Shown here in pieces: positions 1 through 7,069 of a stretch of DNA of 64,000 nucleotides. This stretch comes from Terriglobales bacterium. GTDB taxonomy: Bacteria > Acidobacteriota > Terriglobia > Bryobacterales > Bryobacteraceae. Both the position numbers and the translations under genes were made by a program. The stretch lies in assembly GCA_021372245.1 (NCBI GenBank), contig JAJFUV010000235.1, positions 29,360 through 93,359 on the forward strand. The letters are read 5' to 3'. Positions within the stretch are counted from its first letter, which is position 1, and each line of letters starts with the position of its first letter. The notes under the pieces are model-generated. The model saw nothing but the letters and a program-made list of their open reading frames with translations. It was not told the DNA's origin and ran no database searches.

Positions 1-307
1 TCTGTTTGGCCGCCTGGAACGCCGCCACGTAGGCGTCGAGCAGGGCGGTGTTGAGCGACGGCAGGTCTTCGGTGCGAATCGGCGTGAAGCCCATGGTCAC
101 TTGCAGGTAGCCGCGCGAGACATGGCGCTTCACCGCCTCCCGCAGGCGGGCCTCGCACGGTTCCAGCGCCGCGGGCAGGTGGATATGCAGGTCCAGCCCC
201 CGGTGATTGAGGCTTTTCATGTTCACCGTGAATTCGCCGCGCGGCGTCGTCTTGCGTACGCGCGCGAATCCGGTCATGCTGCGCAGTGGCTTTCCAGGAG
301 CGCTCAT
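1..307 (-). CDS. yicC: YicC-family endoribonuclease, N-terminal part (cut by window edge)
   Basis: Reading the minus strand from an ATG at 307 gives an open frame to base 1 with no stop, so the C-terminal part lies outside the window. The N-terminus has SMTGFARV at residues 10-17, then EFTVNMKSLNHRGLDLHIHLP and a helix rich in Arg and Glu. This is the hallmark start of the YicC/YloC family, now regarded as endoribonucleases. The ATG overlaps the TGA of the upstream ABC exporter gene by 4 bases (ATGA), which suggests translational coupling. Only about 102 residues are visible, so the DUF1732 C-terminal domain cannot be checked. The family call is firm; the cellular role here is inferred. Confidence 0.85.
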   Translation of the reverse strand, partial: MSAPGKPLRSMTGFARVRKTTPRGEFTVNMKSLNHRGLDLHIHLPAALEPCEARLREAVKRHVSRGYLQVTMGFTPIRTEDLPSLNTALLDAYVAAFQAAKQ

Positions 308-2133
308 GGATTCTCCAGCGGGTCTGCCTCCAGGAACTGCAGTTCGTGCAGCCGTTGATAGATACCGCCACCGTCGACCAGTTCGTCGTGGGTGCCGGTC
401 TCACTGATACGGCCGCGGTCGAGTACCACGATCCTATCGGCCCGGCGGACTGTGGACAAGCGGTGCGCGATTACGATCACGGTGCGGTTGGCCATCAGGT
501 TGCTCAACGCGTCCTGAACCAGCAACTCCGACTCGCTGTCCAGATGCGAAGTGGCCTCGTCCAGTATCAGGATGGGCGCGTTCTTCAGCAAGGCGCGGGC
601 GATGGCGATGCGCTGCCGCTGTCCGCCGCTCAGCTTCACGCCGCGTTCTCCGATGACGGTCCCGTAACCCTCGGGCAGCCTATCGATGAATTCCTCCGCC
701 AGCGCATTGCGCGCCGCCTCGCGCACTTCCACATCCGTGGCCGTGCGGCGTCCGTAGCGGATATTGTTAACCACCGAGGTGTTGAACAGGAACGGGTCCT
801 GCGCCACGATGCCGATTTGGGCGCGCAGGGAGGCCAGCTCGACGTCGCGCAGATCCAGGCCGTCGATGAACACCGCCCCCTCGCTAACGTCGTAGAAACG
901 CGGCACCAGGTTGGCGAGAGTGGTCTTGCCGCCGCCGCTCGGTCCCACCAGTGCCACCACTTCTCCTGCCCTCACTTCCATGTCGATCCCGCGCAGCGCG
1001 AATCCGTTCGGCGAAGTCGGGTAGCGGAAGCTGACATGTTTGAACGAGATACCCTCGTGGAACTTCTCCACGCGCCGCGCGCCGGGTTTCCCACCCACCA
1101 CTTCCACGCGGTCCAGGTACTCAAACACCTTCTGCGACGCGCCCAGCGCCTGCTGGAAAATGTTGTGAATGCCCGTGAGCCGCTTCACCGGCTCATACAG
1201 CATCAGCAGTGCGATGACGAAGCTGCTGAACTCGCCCGCCGTCATCGAGCCGGTCTTGATCTGTGTACGCGCGTAGGTGAGCAGGCCAACAATTGTAATG
1301 GCGCCGAACAGCTCGATGAGCGGACTGGCTATGGCTTGTTGCGCCACGTAACGCAGGCTGCTCGATCTGAGCCGCTTCGCCACCTCGCGAAAACGCCTCG
1401 ATTCGAACTCCTCGGCGCCGAACGATTTCACTACCTGCTGCCCGCTCAGTGCCTCCTGCAACACCTGCGTGAGGTCGGCGGTGTCGTCCTGCGCGCGGCG
1501 CGTGGTGCGCCGGATGCGCTTGCCGATGCGCACCGTGGGGATCAGAACGAAGGGCAGTAGCGTCAGACTGACCAGCGCCAGCTTCCAGTCCCTCTGCAAC
1601 ACCACACAGAGCAGCGCCACGACGGTGAAGGACTGCCGCAGCCAGTCGGCCAGCATGTTCGAGGTGGCCACCTGGATCTTGTCGACGTCGTTCATGATCG
1701 ACGACATCAGCTTTGCCGTCGAGTGCGTCTCAAAAAACTGCGCATCCTGGCGGACTACCTTTTCAAAGACCTTCTGACGCAGGTTGGTCACTGCCGAAAG
1801 CCCGACGTAGTTCACCAGGTAGGTGCCCAAATACTCGGAAACGCCCTTGACCAGGAACACCACCAGAATGCCGTAGGCCACCATGGTCCAGATGTTGTGG
1901 ATCGCGGACGGAACCAAGTGGTTCAGGTAAACCTGCTTGCCGACGACCGGCAGGGTAATCAGCAGCACCGGCGCTTCGGCGGAGGCCGGGTTGAGTACGC
2001 GGTCGAACACCGGGCCGATCAGGAGCGCGACCATGGCTTGAGCAGCGCCCACGCAACCCATCAGGAACACGCTGGCGATGAGCGGCGCCCAGTAGGGCCG
2101 GACGTAGCGCAACAGACGCGTCATCTCTTTCAT
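304..2133 (-). CDS. MsbA-like ABC exporter, fused permease and ATPase
   Basis: A 609-residue half-transporter with six probable membrane helices in residues 1-320 and a nucleotide-binding domain after that. Walker A GPSGGGKT is near residues 397-404, the signature LSGGQRQR near 501-508, and Walker B ILILDEATS near 521-529, followed by the switch His in VIAHRLST. Length and order match MsbA/LmrA-type homodimeric exporters. The preceding gene encodes a GT9 heptosyltransferase-like enzyme and overlaps by 4 bases, so export of lipid A or another glycolipid to the outer inner-membrane leaflet is the likely job. The substrate cannot be read from sequence, and a drug or lipid exporter of the same family remains possible. 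Confidence 0.85.
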   Translation of the reverse strand: MKEMTRLLRYVRPYWAPLIASVFLMGCVGAAQAMVALLIGPVFDRVLNPASAEAPVLLITLPVVGKQVYLNHLVPSAIHNIWTMVAYGILVVFLVKGVSEYLGTYLVNYVGLSAVTNLRQKVFEKVVRQDAQFFETHSTAKLMSSIMNDVDKIQVATSNMLADWLRQSFTVVALLCVVLQRDWKLALVSLTLLPFVLIPTVRIGKRIRRTTRRAQDDTADLTQVLQEALSGQQVVKSFGAEEFESRRFREVAKRLRSSSLRYVAQQAIASPLIELFGAITIVGLLTYARTQIKTGSMTAGEFSSFVIALLMLYEPVKRLTGIHNIFQQALGASQKVFEYLDRVEVVGGKPGARRVEKFHEGISFKHVSFRYPTSPNGFALRGIDMEVRAGEVVALVGPSGGGKTTLANLVPRFYDVSEGAVFIDGLDLRDVELASLRAQIGIVAQDPFLFNTSVVNNIRYGRRTATDVEVREAARNALAEEFIDRLPEGYGTVIGERGVKLSGGQRQRIAIARALLKNAPILILDEATSHLDSESELLVQDALSNLMANRTVIVIAHRLSTVRRADRIVVLDRGRISETGTHDELVDGGGIYQRLHELQFLEADPLENP

Positions 2134-3041
2134 GCCGCCACCTTGAGCCGTTCAAGTGCCGCGAGCGCCTCTTCGACCTTCACCTGTCCGATTGCGGGCC
2201 CGGCCGCCATGACCTGCGCCGGGGTCTTCCAGGGAGCCCAGATCGCCGGGTCTGACGTTCCGAAAATAACCAGCAGCGGCACTCCGAATGCTGCCGCCAT
2301 ATGCGCCGGTCCGCTGTCGTTTCCTACAAACAGCGACGCCGGCGCGAGCAGGGATTTTACCTCAGCGAGCGGAGCCCCGGCCACGCAGCGCCACGCGCTA
2401 AAGGGTGTGAAATCGTCCCCACTGCCGCCGATGAACACAGGCTCCAGCCGCCAGATGTCTTCGATCCGGCGCGCCAGCTCGGCAAATCGCTCCCCCGGCC
2501 AGGCCTTGCCTGGCTCAGAGGCAAACGGATGGATCACGGCATATGGGTGTGAGGCGGGACGTTTTTCCGCGAACAACTGTGCTCGCGGAATATCTATCTT
2601 CGGCACCCCTAGCCAGAACATCGCGGAAGCCAGGTGTTCGGCCGTATGCACGGTGCGTTCTTCGCCCAGAATTTCCTGTGCGCGCGGGATTCGCAGGTTG
2701 TAGATCCACGCCCCGCGATGATGTGCGAAACCGGCCCGCCAGCGCGCGCCGCTCAAGGCCGTAAGCGCCATGCTGCGCGTCCCGCCGTGCAGGTTCAGGC
2801 ACAATGCCGCCCGCCAGGCACGCACGGAGCGCACCGCCGGATCCATGATGCAGTCGACGTTCGGATTGCCTTCGAACACGCCGGCGAAACGTTTCTCCAC
2901 CACTACCGCCAGGCGCAGATCCGGACGCGCGCGTTTGAGCACTTCAATGGCGGGCGTGGTCAGCACGCAGTCCCCCAACGATCGCAAGCGGACAATGACC
3001 ACCCGCGCCCCATCCGGCAACCGGTCGAGCAGGCCTGGCAT
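2130..3041 (-). CDS. Glycosyltransferase family 9 (heptosyltransferase-like)
   Basis: A 303-residue protein with the GT9 pattern. The N-terminal Rossmann-type start VIVRLRSLGDCVLTTPAI is near residues 14-31. The C-terminal donor-binding block VGNDSGPAHMAAAFGVP, followed by LLVIFG, is near residues 234-256. GT9 enzymes such as WaaC and WaaF add heptose to the LPS core at the cytoplasmic face. Its 3' end overlaps the ABC exporter start by 4 bases, and the upstream Trm112-like gene ends 13 bases before it, so it sits in a tight minus-strand run. The exact sugar donor is unknown. It is slightly shorter than E. coli WaaF but has both halves of the fold. Confidence 0.85.
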   Translation of the reverse strand: MPGLLDRLPDGARVVIVRLRSLGDCVLTTPAIEVLKRARPDLRLAVVVEKRFAGVFEGNPNVDCIMDPAVRSVRAWRAALCLNLHGGTRSMALTALSGARWRAGFAHHRGAWIYNLRIPRAQEILGEERTVHTAEHLASAMFWLGVPKIDIPRAQLFAEKRPASHPYAVIHPFASEPGKAWPGERFAELARRIEDIWRLEPVFIGGSGDDFTPFSAWRCVAGAPLAEVKSLLAPASLFVGNDSGPAHMAAAFGVPLLVIFGTSDPAIWAPWKTPAQVMAAGPAIGQVKVEEALAALERLKVAA

Positions 3042-3054
3042 CGCGCGACGAGTT

Positions 3055-3225
3055 TCACTCCTCGATCCGCGCTTCGTCGATCAGCATCACGGGGATGTCG
3101 TCGCGGATCGGATAAACGCGCTTACACTGCTGGCATTTCAAACCGGTCCCATCCGGCTTGAGTTCCACAGGCGCCTTGCAGAGCGGGCACACAAGAATTT
3201 CGAGCAGTTCTTTGCTGATGGCCAT
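3055..3225 (-). CDS. Trm112-like zinc-ribbon protein
   Basis: A 56-residue protein starting at ATG 3225, with CPLC at residues 13-16 and CQQC at 31-34, and an ending of the form YPIRDDIPVMLIDEAR. This matches the short bacterial Trm112/YcaR family, a zinc-ribbon-like fold that in eukaryotes and archaea activates methyltransferases and in bacteria often sits beside LPS genes. All four cysteines of the ribbon are present, so it probably binds zinc. It lies between KDPG aldolase (59-base gap) and the GT9 gene (13-base gap) on the same strand. The biochemical partner in this organism is unknown. Confidence 0.85.
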   Translation of the reverse strand: MAISKELLEILVCPLCKAPVELKPDGTGLKCQQCKRVYPIRDDIPVMLIDEARIEE

Positions 3226-3284
3226 GGCAGTCTCCAGTGTACTTCGCGCGCGCAGAAGCCGCGAGGCCCGTGCGCGTCCGTTAT

Positions 3285-3944
3285 TCAGCATCTCATCTCC
3301 GCTCGGGCCTTGGCGATGACCTCCAAATACTGCTTCGCTTTTGCTTCGATTTGGTCGTAGCGGTCTTCCTTGATGCTCTTGGCATCCACCAGTTCGCCGC
3401 CCACGGCTACCGCGCAGGCGCCCGCCTTCAGAAAATCGCCCGCTGTTTCCAGGTTCACTCCGCCGGTCGGAACCATCTCGATCTGCGGGAAGGGGCCCTT
3501 CAATGCCTTGATGTACTTCGGGCCGCCGACGTTCCCGGCTGGAAAGATCTTGACGATATCCGCGCCGGCTTCCCATGCGGTCAGGACTTCAGTTGGTGTG
3601 AGCGCACCCGGCATGATCACCTTCGAATAGCGCCGGGCCATTTCGATGGTGGACGGACGCAGACTCGGCGTCACGAAGAACTCCGCGCCGGCCAGCATGC
3701 AGGCCCGCGCCGTCTCCGGGTCCAGGACCGTCCCGGCACCCAGGACCAGCTTGTCGCCAAACGCATCGGCCACTTTTTCGAGCGCCCGGATGGCGCCCGG
3801 TACCGTCATCGTGATCTCGGCGGCCCGGATGCCTCCCCGGTAGATGGCATCCACAGCCTTGACGGCGCTTTCGGCGCTGCTGGTGCGAACCACCGGTACA
3901 ATGCCAATGTCCTTGATAAAAGAGAGGATCGTCTGCTTGTCCAT
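3285..3944 (-). CDS. eda: Bifunctional KHG/KDPG aldolase
   Basis: A 219-residue class I aldolase that cleaves 2-keto-3-deoxy-6-phosphogluconate to pyruvate and glyceraldehyde-3-phosphate. The Schiff-base lysine is K132 in DIVKIFPAG and the catalytic glutamate is E43 in AAEITMT; GAGTVLD and the C-terminal phosphate-binding GGV segment are also present. The length is normal for Eda. It is the first gene of the minus-strand group that leads into Trm112, GT9 and the exporter, and it is divergent from the phosphoesterase gene starting at 3996. A probable KDG kinase is encoded far away at 54653, which would supply its substrate. The call is secure; which uronic acid pathway feeds it is inference. 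Confidence 0.95.
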   Translation of the reverse strand: MDKQTILSFIKDIGIVPVVRTSSAESAVKAVDAIYRGGIRAAEITMTVPGAIRALEKVADAFGDKLVLGAGTVLDPETARACMLAGAEFFVTPSLRPSTIEMARRYSKVIMPGALTPTEVLTAWEAGADIVKIFPAGNVGGPKYIKALKGPFPQIEMVPTGGVNLETAGDFLKAGACAVAVGGELVDAKSIKEDRYDQIEAKAKQYLEVIAKARAEMRC

Positions 3945-3950
3945 GTCTCT

Positions 3951-3980
3951 TTGATTCTATCAAGCCCAGCCTCGTATACT
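3951..3980 (+). promoter_or_regulatory. Probable sigma-70-type promoter for the phosphoesterase gene
   Basis: TTGATT at 3951-3956 and TATACT at 3975-3980 are separated by 18 bases. Transcription would start near 3987, giving a leader of about 9 bases before the ATG at 3996. It lies in the 51-base gap between the divergent eda and phosphoesterase genes. Confidence 0.5.
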
Positions 3981-3995
3981 CTTGTCTTCAACCCT

Positions 3996-5336
3996 ATGCG
4001 CAAGTTAAATCCCGGTACCCGCTTCGCCGCCTTCCTGCTGGCCGTCTGCTTTTCGGTCGGCATGGCGCGGGCGGAAATCCGCCAGCTCACCATCCTGCAC
4101 ACCAACGATCTGCACGCGCGCCTGCTGCCGCTCGACAACGGCCGGGGCGGTTTTGCGCGTCTGGCCACGGCGCTCGAACGCGAACGGCGCGCCTCGGAAG
4201 CCTGCTTGATCCTGAACGCGGGCGACCTGGTGCAGGGCAGCCCGGTGTCCACCATCTTCCACGGCGTGCCGATCTACGAGATCGCCAACCTGTTCGGCTT
4301 CGATGCCGCTACGCTCGGCAACCACGAGTTCGACTACGGCTGGCAAACCATACCGAAATTTCTGAAGACGGCGCGCTACCCGGTGGTGGTTTCGAATCTC
4401 GTGGATGGGGAGGGGAAGCGCATGACCGACAAGCCCTACGTGATCCTCAAAGTGCGCGGGTTGCGCGTCGGTGTGATCGGCGCGCTCACTGGGGATCTGC
4501 CCTCTCTCACGACGCCGAAGACGCGCGGAGACTGGCGGATTCTTCCGGTGGTGGAAACCGTGCGGCGCTACATCGCCGAGGTGCGTCCCCAGGCCGATCT
4601 GGTCGTGCTGCTCTCGCACCTGAGCCCGGCCGAGGAGACCCAGGCGCTGGAACAACTCGACCAGGTGAGCGTTATTGTCAGCGGTCACGCGCATAGGGGA
4701 CTGGCCGCCCCCATCCCCTTTCAGGACCGCGTGCTGGTGCGCGTCAGCGCCTACGGCGGCGAGTTCGGCCGCCTGGACCTCAAGGTCGACACCAAGGCAA
4801 AGAAGATGGTTTCCTACACCCACAAGCGCATCCCGGTGGACGCGAGCATCGCTCCGAATGAGGCCGTCTCCGGGCTGATTGCGAAGTGGGAAGCCGAGGT
4901 CGCCAAAGTGGTGGACGTGCCCATCGGCGAGGCCGCCAAGGAGTTTCCGCGGCCCGAGGTCCGGGCGTTAATGGAACGCGCCATGGCCGAGATGACAGGC
5001 TCACGTTTCGCATTCATCAACCAGGGCGGTGTGCGCGACGCGCTGCCCAAGGGACGCCTGATGGCGCGCCACGTCTGGAACGTCATGCCTTTCGACAACA
5101 AAGTCGTCGTGGGCACCTTCAAGGGCCGCCAGTTGCCGGAAGCGGTGACGCGCGGGCGCAAGGTGGATCCCGACGCCGACTACCGCTTCGTCACCAGCGA
5201 TTTCAACGCGGCCAACCAGAATGCCCCCGGCGGTTTCGGTACAACCGGTTTGGTGTTCCGGGAAGAGGGCGGGCTGCTGCGCGACCTCTTCATAGACTGG
5301 ATCAAGCAGCAGAAGATGCTGAAGGCGGCCGACTAG
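3996..5336 (+). CDS. Secreted 5'-nucleotidase/metallophosphoesterase (UshA-like)
   Basis: A 446-residue protein read from ATG 3996. The frame is open further upstream, but only this start yields a proper signal peptide (residues 1-26, ending ARA). The metallophosphoesterase motifs follow: HTNDLH at 35-40, NAGDLVQGSP at 74-83, GNHEFDYG at 108-115 and a later VSGHAH. The C-terminal half, with FINQGGVRDALPKG and NVMPFDNKVV, matches the 5'-nucleotidase substrate domain. Such proteins remove phosphate from nucleotides or sugar nucleotides in the periplasm. It stands alone between the divergent eda and the convergent Fe-S protein gene. The family call is strong; substrate preference is unknown. Confidence 0.92.
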   Translation: MRKLNPGTRFAAFLLAVCFSVGMARAEIRQLTILHTNDLHARLLPLDNGRGGFARLATALERERRASEACLILNAGDLVQGSPVSTIFHGVPIYEIANLFGFDAATLGNHEFDYGWQTIPKFLKTARYPVVVSNLVDGEGKRMTDKPYVILKVRGLRVGVIGALTGDLPSLTTPKTRGDWRILPVVETVRRYIAEVRPQADLVVLLSHLSPAEETQALEQLDQVSVIVSGHAHRGLAAPIPFQDRVLVRVSAYGGEFGRLDLKVDTKAKKMVSYTHKRIPVDASIAPNEAVSGLIAKWEAEVAKVVDVPIGEAAKEFPRPEVRALMERAMAEMTGSRFAFINQGGVRDALPKGRLMARHVWNVMPFDNKVVVGTFKGRQLPEAVTRGRKVDPDADYRFVTSDFNAANQNAPGGFGTTGLVFREEGGLLRDLFIDWIKQQKMLKAAD

Positions 5337-5340
5337 CCTG

Positions 5341-6249
5341 TCAGGCCAGCGCGCGCACGTCGAGCGGAACGCCCTTGCGCGCATCACGGACCATGTGGAT
5401 GGCCTGATTCGGGCACTTCACTTCACAGGCACCACAGCCCAGGCACTTCTCCCAATCCCGCACCATGCCGTCTTCGCCGGTCGCAATGGCATTGAACGGG
5501 CAGACGTCTACGCAGGTCGCACATCGGCCGCACAGCTCGCGGTCGATCTCAGCCACATAACCGCTGGACGCCATCATGCGGACACCGCCCCGCATGGCCT
5601 GTATGCCGCCGCAACAGCACTTGCAGCAGTTGCAGATGGAGTAGAACCGGTCCCCCATGGCGTCCTTGAACCATGCCGAGTGCAGGTGGCCGCGCTCGTG
5701 TTCCTCACGCAATAAATCGACGGCTTCCTGCCGGGTGAGCCTGCGGGCCTTGCCGGGATTGTGTTCCAGGACGAAATCGACGAACGGCTTTCCGATCACC
5801 ATGCAGACCTGGGTCGGCTGGCAGTGCTCGGCGCGCGAGTGTCGGCAATAGCATTCGTAAGCGGCGACATCGGGCGGGCCATCCAACAGCAGTTTGCGAG
5901 CGTGCTTGTATGGGACAATCTGTTCCAGATCGCGCTCTTCGATGGGGTGGTCCAGCGTTACGATGGCCTCGGCATGATCGTGCGTGAGCACCTTGCCGTG
6001 ATAGTGCTCGGCCAACCAGGCGGCGCCGCTCCCGTTTCCCGACGGCGTCTTGTTGAGTAGAAAATCCACGTACCGCCCGGTCCAGCGGCCATAGATGTAG
6101 GCGTGCAAACGGGCGCCCCAACCACCTGCGGCGCGGAAGAACGCGGGCGTTGAGCGCATCATCAACCGTCCGCGCTCGCCCACGATCCACAACACGGCAA
6201 GCAAGACGATGAAGAGGAGTACGACGCAGCCCAGGATGGCGAGGATCAT
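5341..6249 (-). CDS. Membrane-anchored Cys-rich protein with two [4Fe-4S] ferredoxin motifs
   Basis: A 302-residue protein with one N-terminal membrane helix (about residues 2-23). The C-terminus carries two bacterial ferredoxin motifs, C240-x2-C243-x2-C246-x3-C250 and C269-x2-C272-x2-C275-x3-C279. Further upstream are two extra Cys clusters: C133-x-C135-x7-C143-x5-C149, and CNCCKCCCGG at 206-215. The middle holds several His residues. The layout suggests an electron-transfer protein with more metal sites than the two cubanes. Its partner is not evident from neighbours: it converges on the phosphoesterase and is 25 bases downstream of lptB, so it may be cotranscribed with the Lpt genes by position only. 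Confidence 0.8.
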   Translation of the reverse strand: MILAILGCVVLLFIVLLAVLWIVGERGRLMMRSTPAFFRAAGGWGARLHAYIYGRWTGRYVDFLLNKTPSGNGSGAAWLAEHYHGKVLTHDHAEAIVTLDHPIEERDLEQIVPYKHARKLLLDGPPDVAAYECYCRHSRAEHCQPTQVCMVIGKPFVDFVLEHNPGKARRLTRQEAVDLLREEHERGHLHSAWFKDAMGDRFYSICNCCKCCCGGIQAMRGGVRMMASSGYVAEIDRELCGRCATCVDVCPFNAIATGEDGMVRDWEKCLGCGACEVKCPNQAIHMVRDARKGVPLDVRALA

Positions 6250-6274
6250 ATCGCTCTACCGAATCTCGCGCCTC

Positions 6275-7033
6275 TTACTGCGGCCGGAGCGAGGAGGCGC
6301 CGTTCAGCTCGAAGCCTTCGCCCAGGTAGACGCGCTTCACTTCCGGATCGCAGCCCAGCGCTTCGGGGCTACCGGCGCGGAAGATGCAGCCGTTGTTCAT
6401 GATGTAGGCGCGGTCGGTGACGGCCAAGGTTTCGCGCACGTTGTGGTCGGTCACCAGGACCCCGATGCCGGAACGCTTCAGATCGAAGATGATGCGCTGC
6501 AGCTCGAGCACCTGGATCGGGTCGATGCCCGAGAACGGCTCGTCCAGCAGCAGGAAGCTCGGATCGATCACCAGCGACCGCGCAATCTCGACGCGCCGCC
6601 GCTCGCCGCCCGAGAGCATGTAGCCCTTGTTGTCGCGCACCTTCTCGAGTCCCAACTGCTCGAGCAGGCGCCCCTGGCGTTCCCTCCGCGCGCGCGCGCT
6701 GATGGGGAGTGTCTCCAGGATCGCCATCAGGTTCTCGCCCACCGTCATCTTGCGAAATACGGAGGGTTCCTGCGGCAGGTAGCTGATGCCCAGCCGCGCC
6801 CGCTCGTACATCGGCAGGCCGCTGATGTCGGTGGCGTCCAGCATCACGCGCCCGCTATCCGGCGTGATCAGGCCGACAATCATATAGAACGAGGTGGTCT
6901 TGCCCGCGCCGTTCGGCCCCAGCAAGCCCACAACTTCGCCCTGTTCGAGGTAAATGGAAACGTCGTCCACCACCCGGCGTCCATCATATGTTTTGCTGAT
7001 CTCAACGGTGCGGAGCTGTCGCATCGGCGTCAA
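6275..7033 (-). CDS. lptB: LPS export ABC transporter ATP-binding protein LptB
   Basis: A 252-residue ATPase with Walker [10 protein letters not shown] near residues 38-46, the LptB-typical segment [15 protein letters not shown], signature LSGGERRR and Walker [14 protein letters not shown]. LptB drives LPS from the inner membrane into the Lpt bridge. The next upstream gene on the same strand encodes an LptC/LptA-like protein, which confirms the assignment. The start used is the ATG at 7033; a second in-frame Met three codons later is also possible. No lptF or lptG is in the window. Confidence 0.95.
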   Translation of the reverse strand: MTPMRQLRTVEISKTYDGRRVVDDVSIYLEQGEVVGLLGPNGAGKTTSFYMIVGLITPDSGRVMLDATDISGLPMYERARLGISYLPQEPSVFRKMTVGENLMAILETLPISARARRERQGRLLEQLGLEKVRDNKGYMLSGGERRRVEIARSLVIDPSFLLLDEPFSGIDPIQVLELQRIIFDLKRSGIGVLVTDHNVRETLAVTDRAYIMNNGCIFRAGSPEALGCDPEVKRVYLGEGFELNGASSLRPQ

Positions 7034-7069
7034 CTACCATGATGCACTAATTTTCACGTTCTAGGGTGC

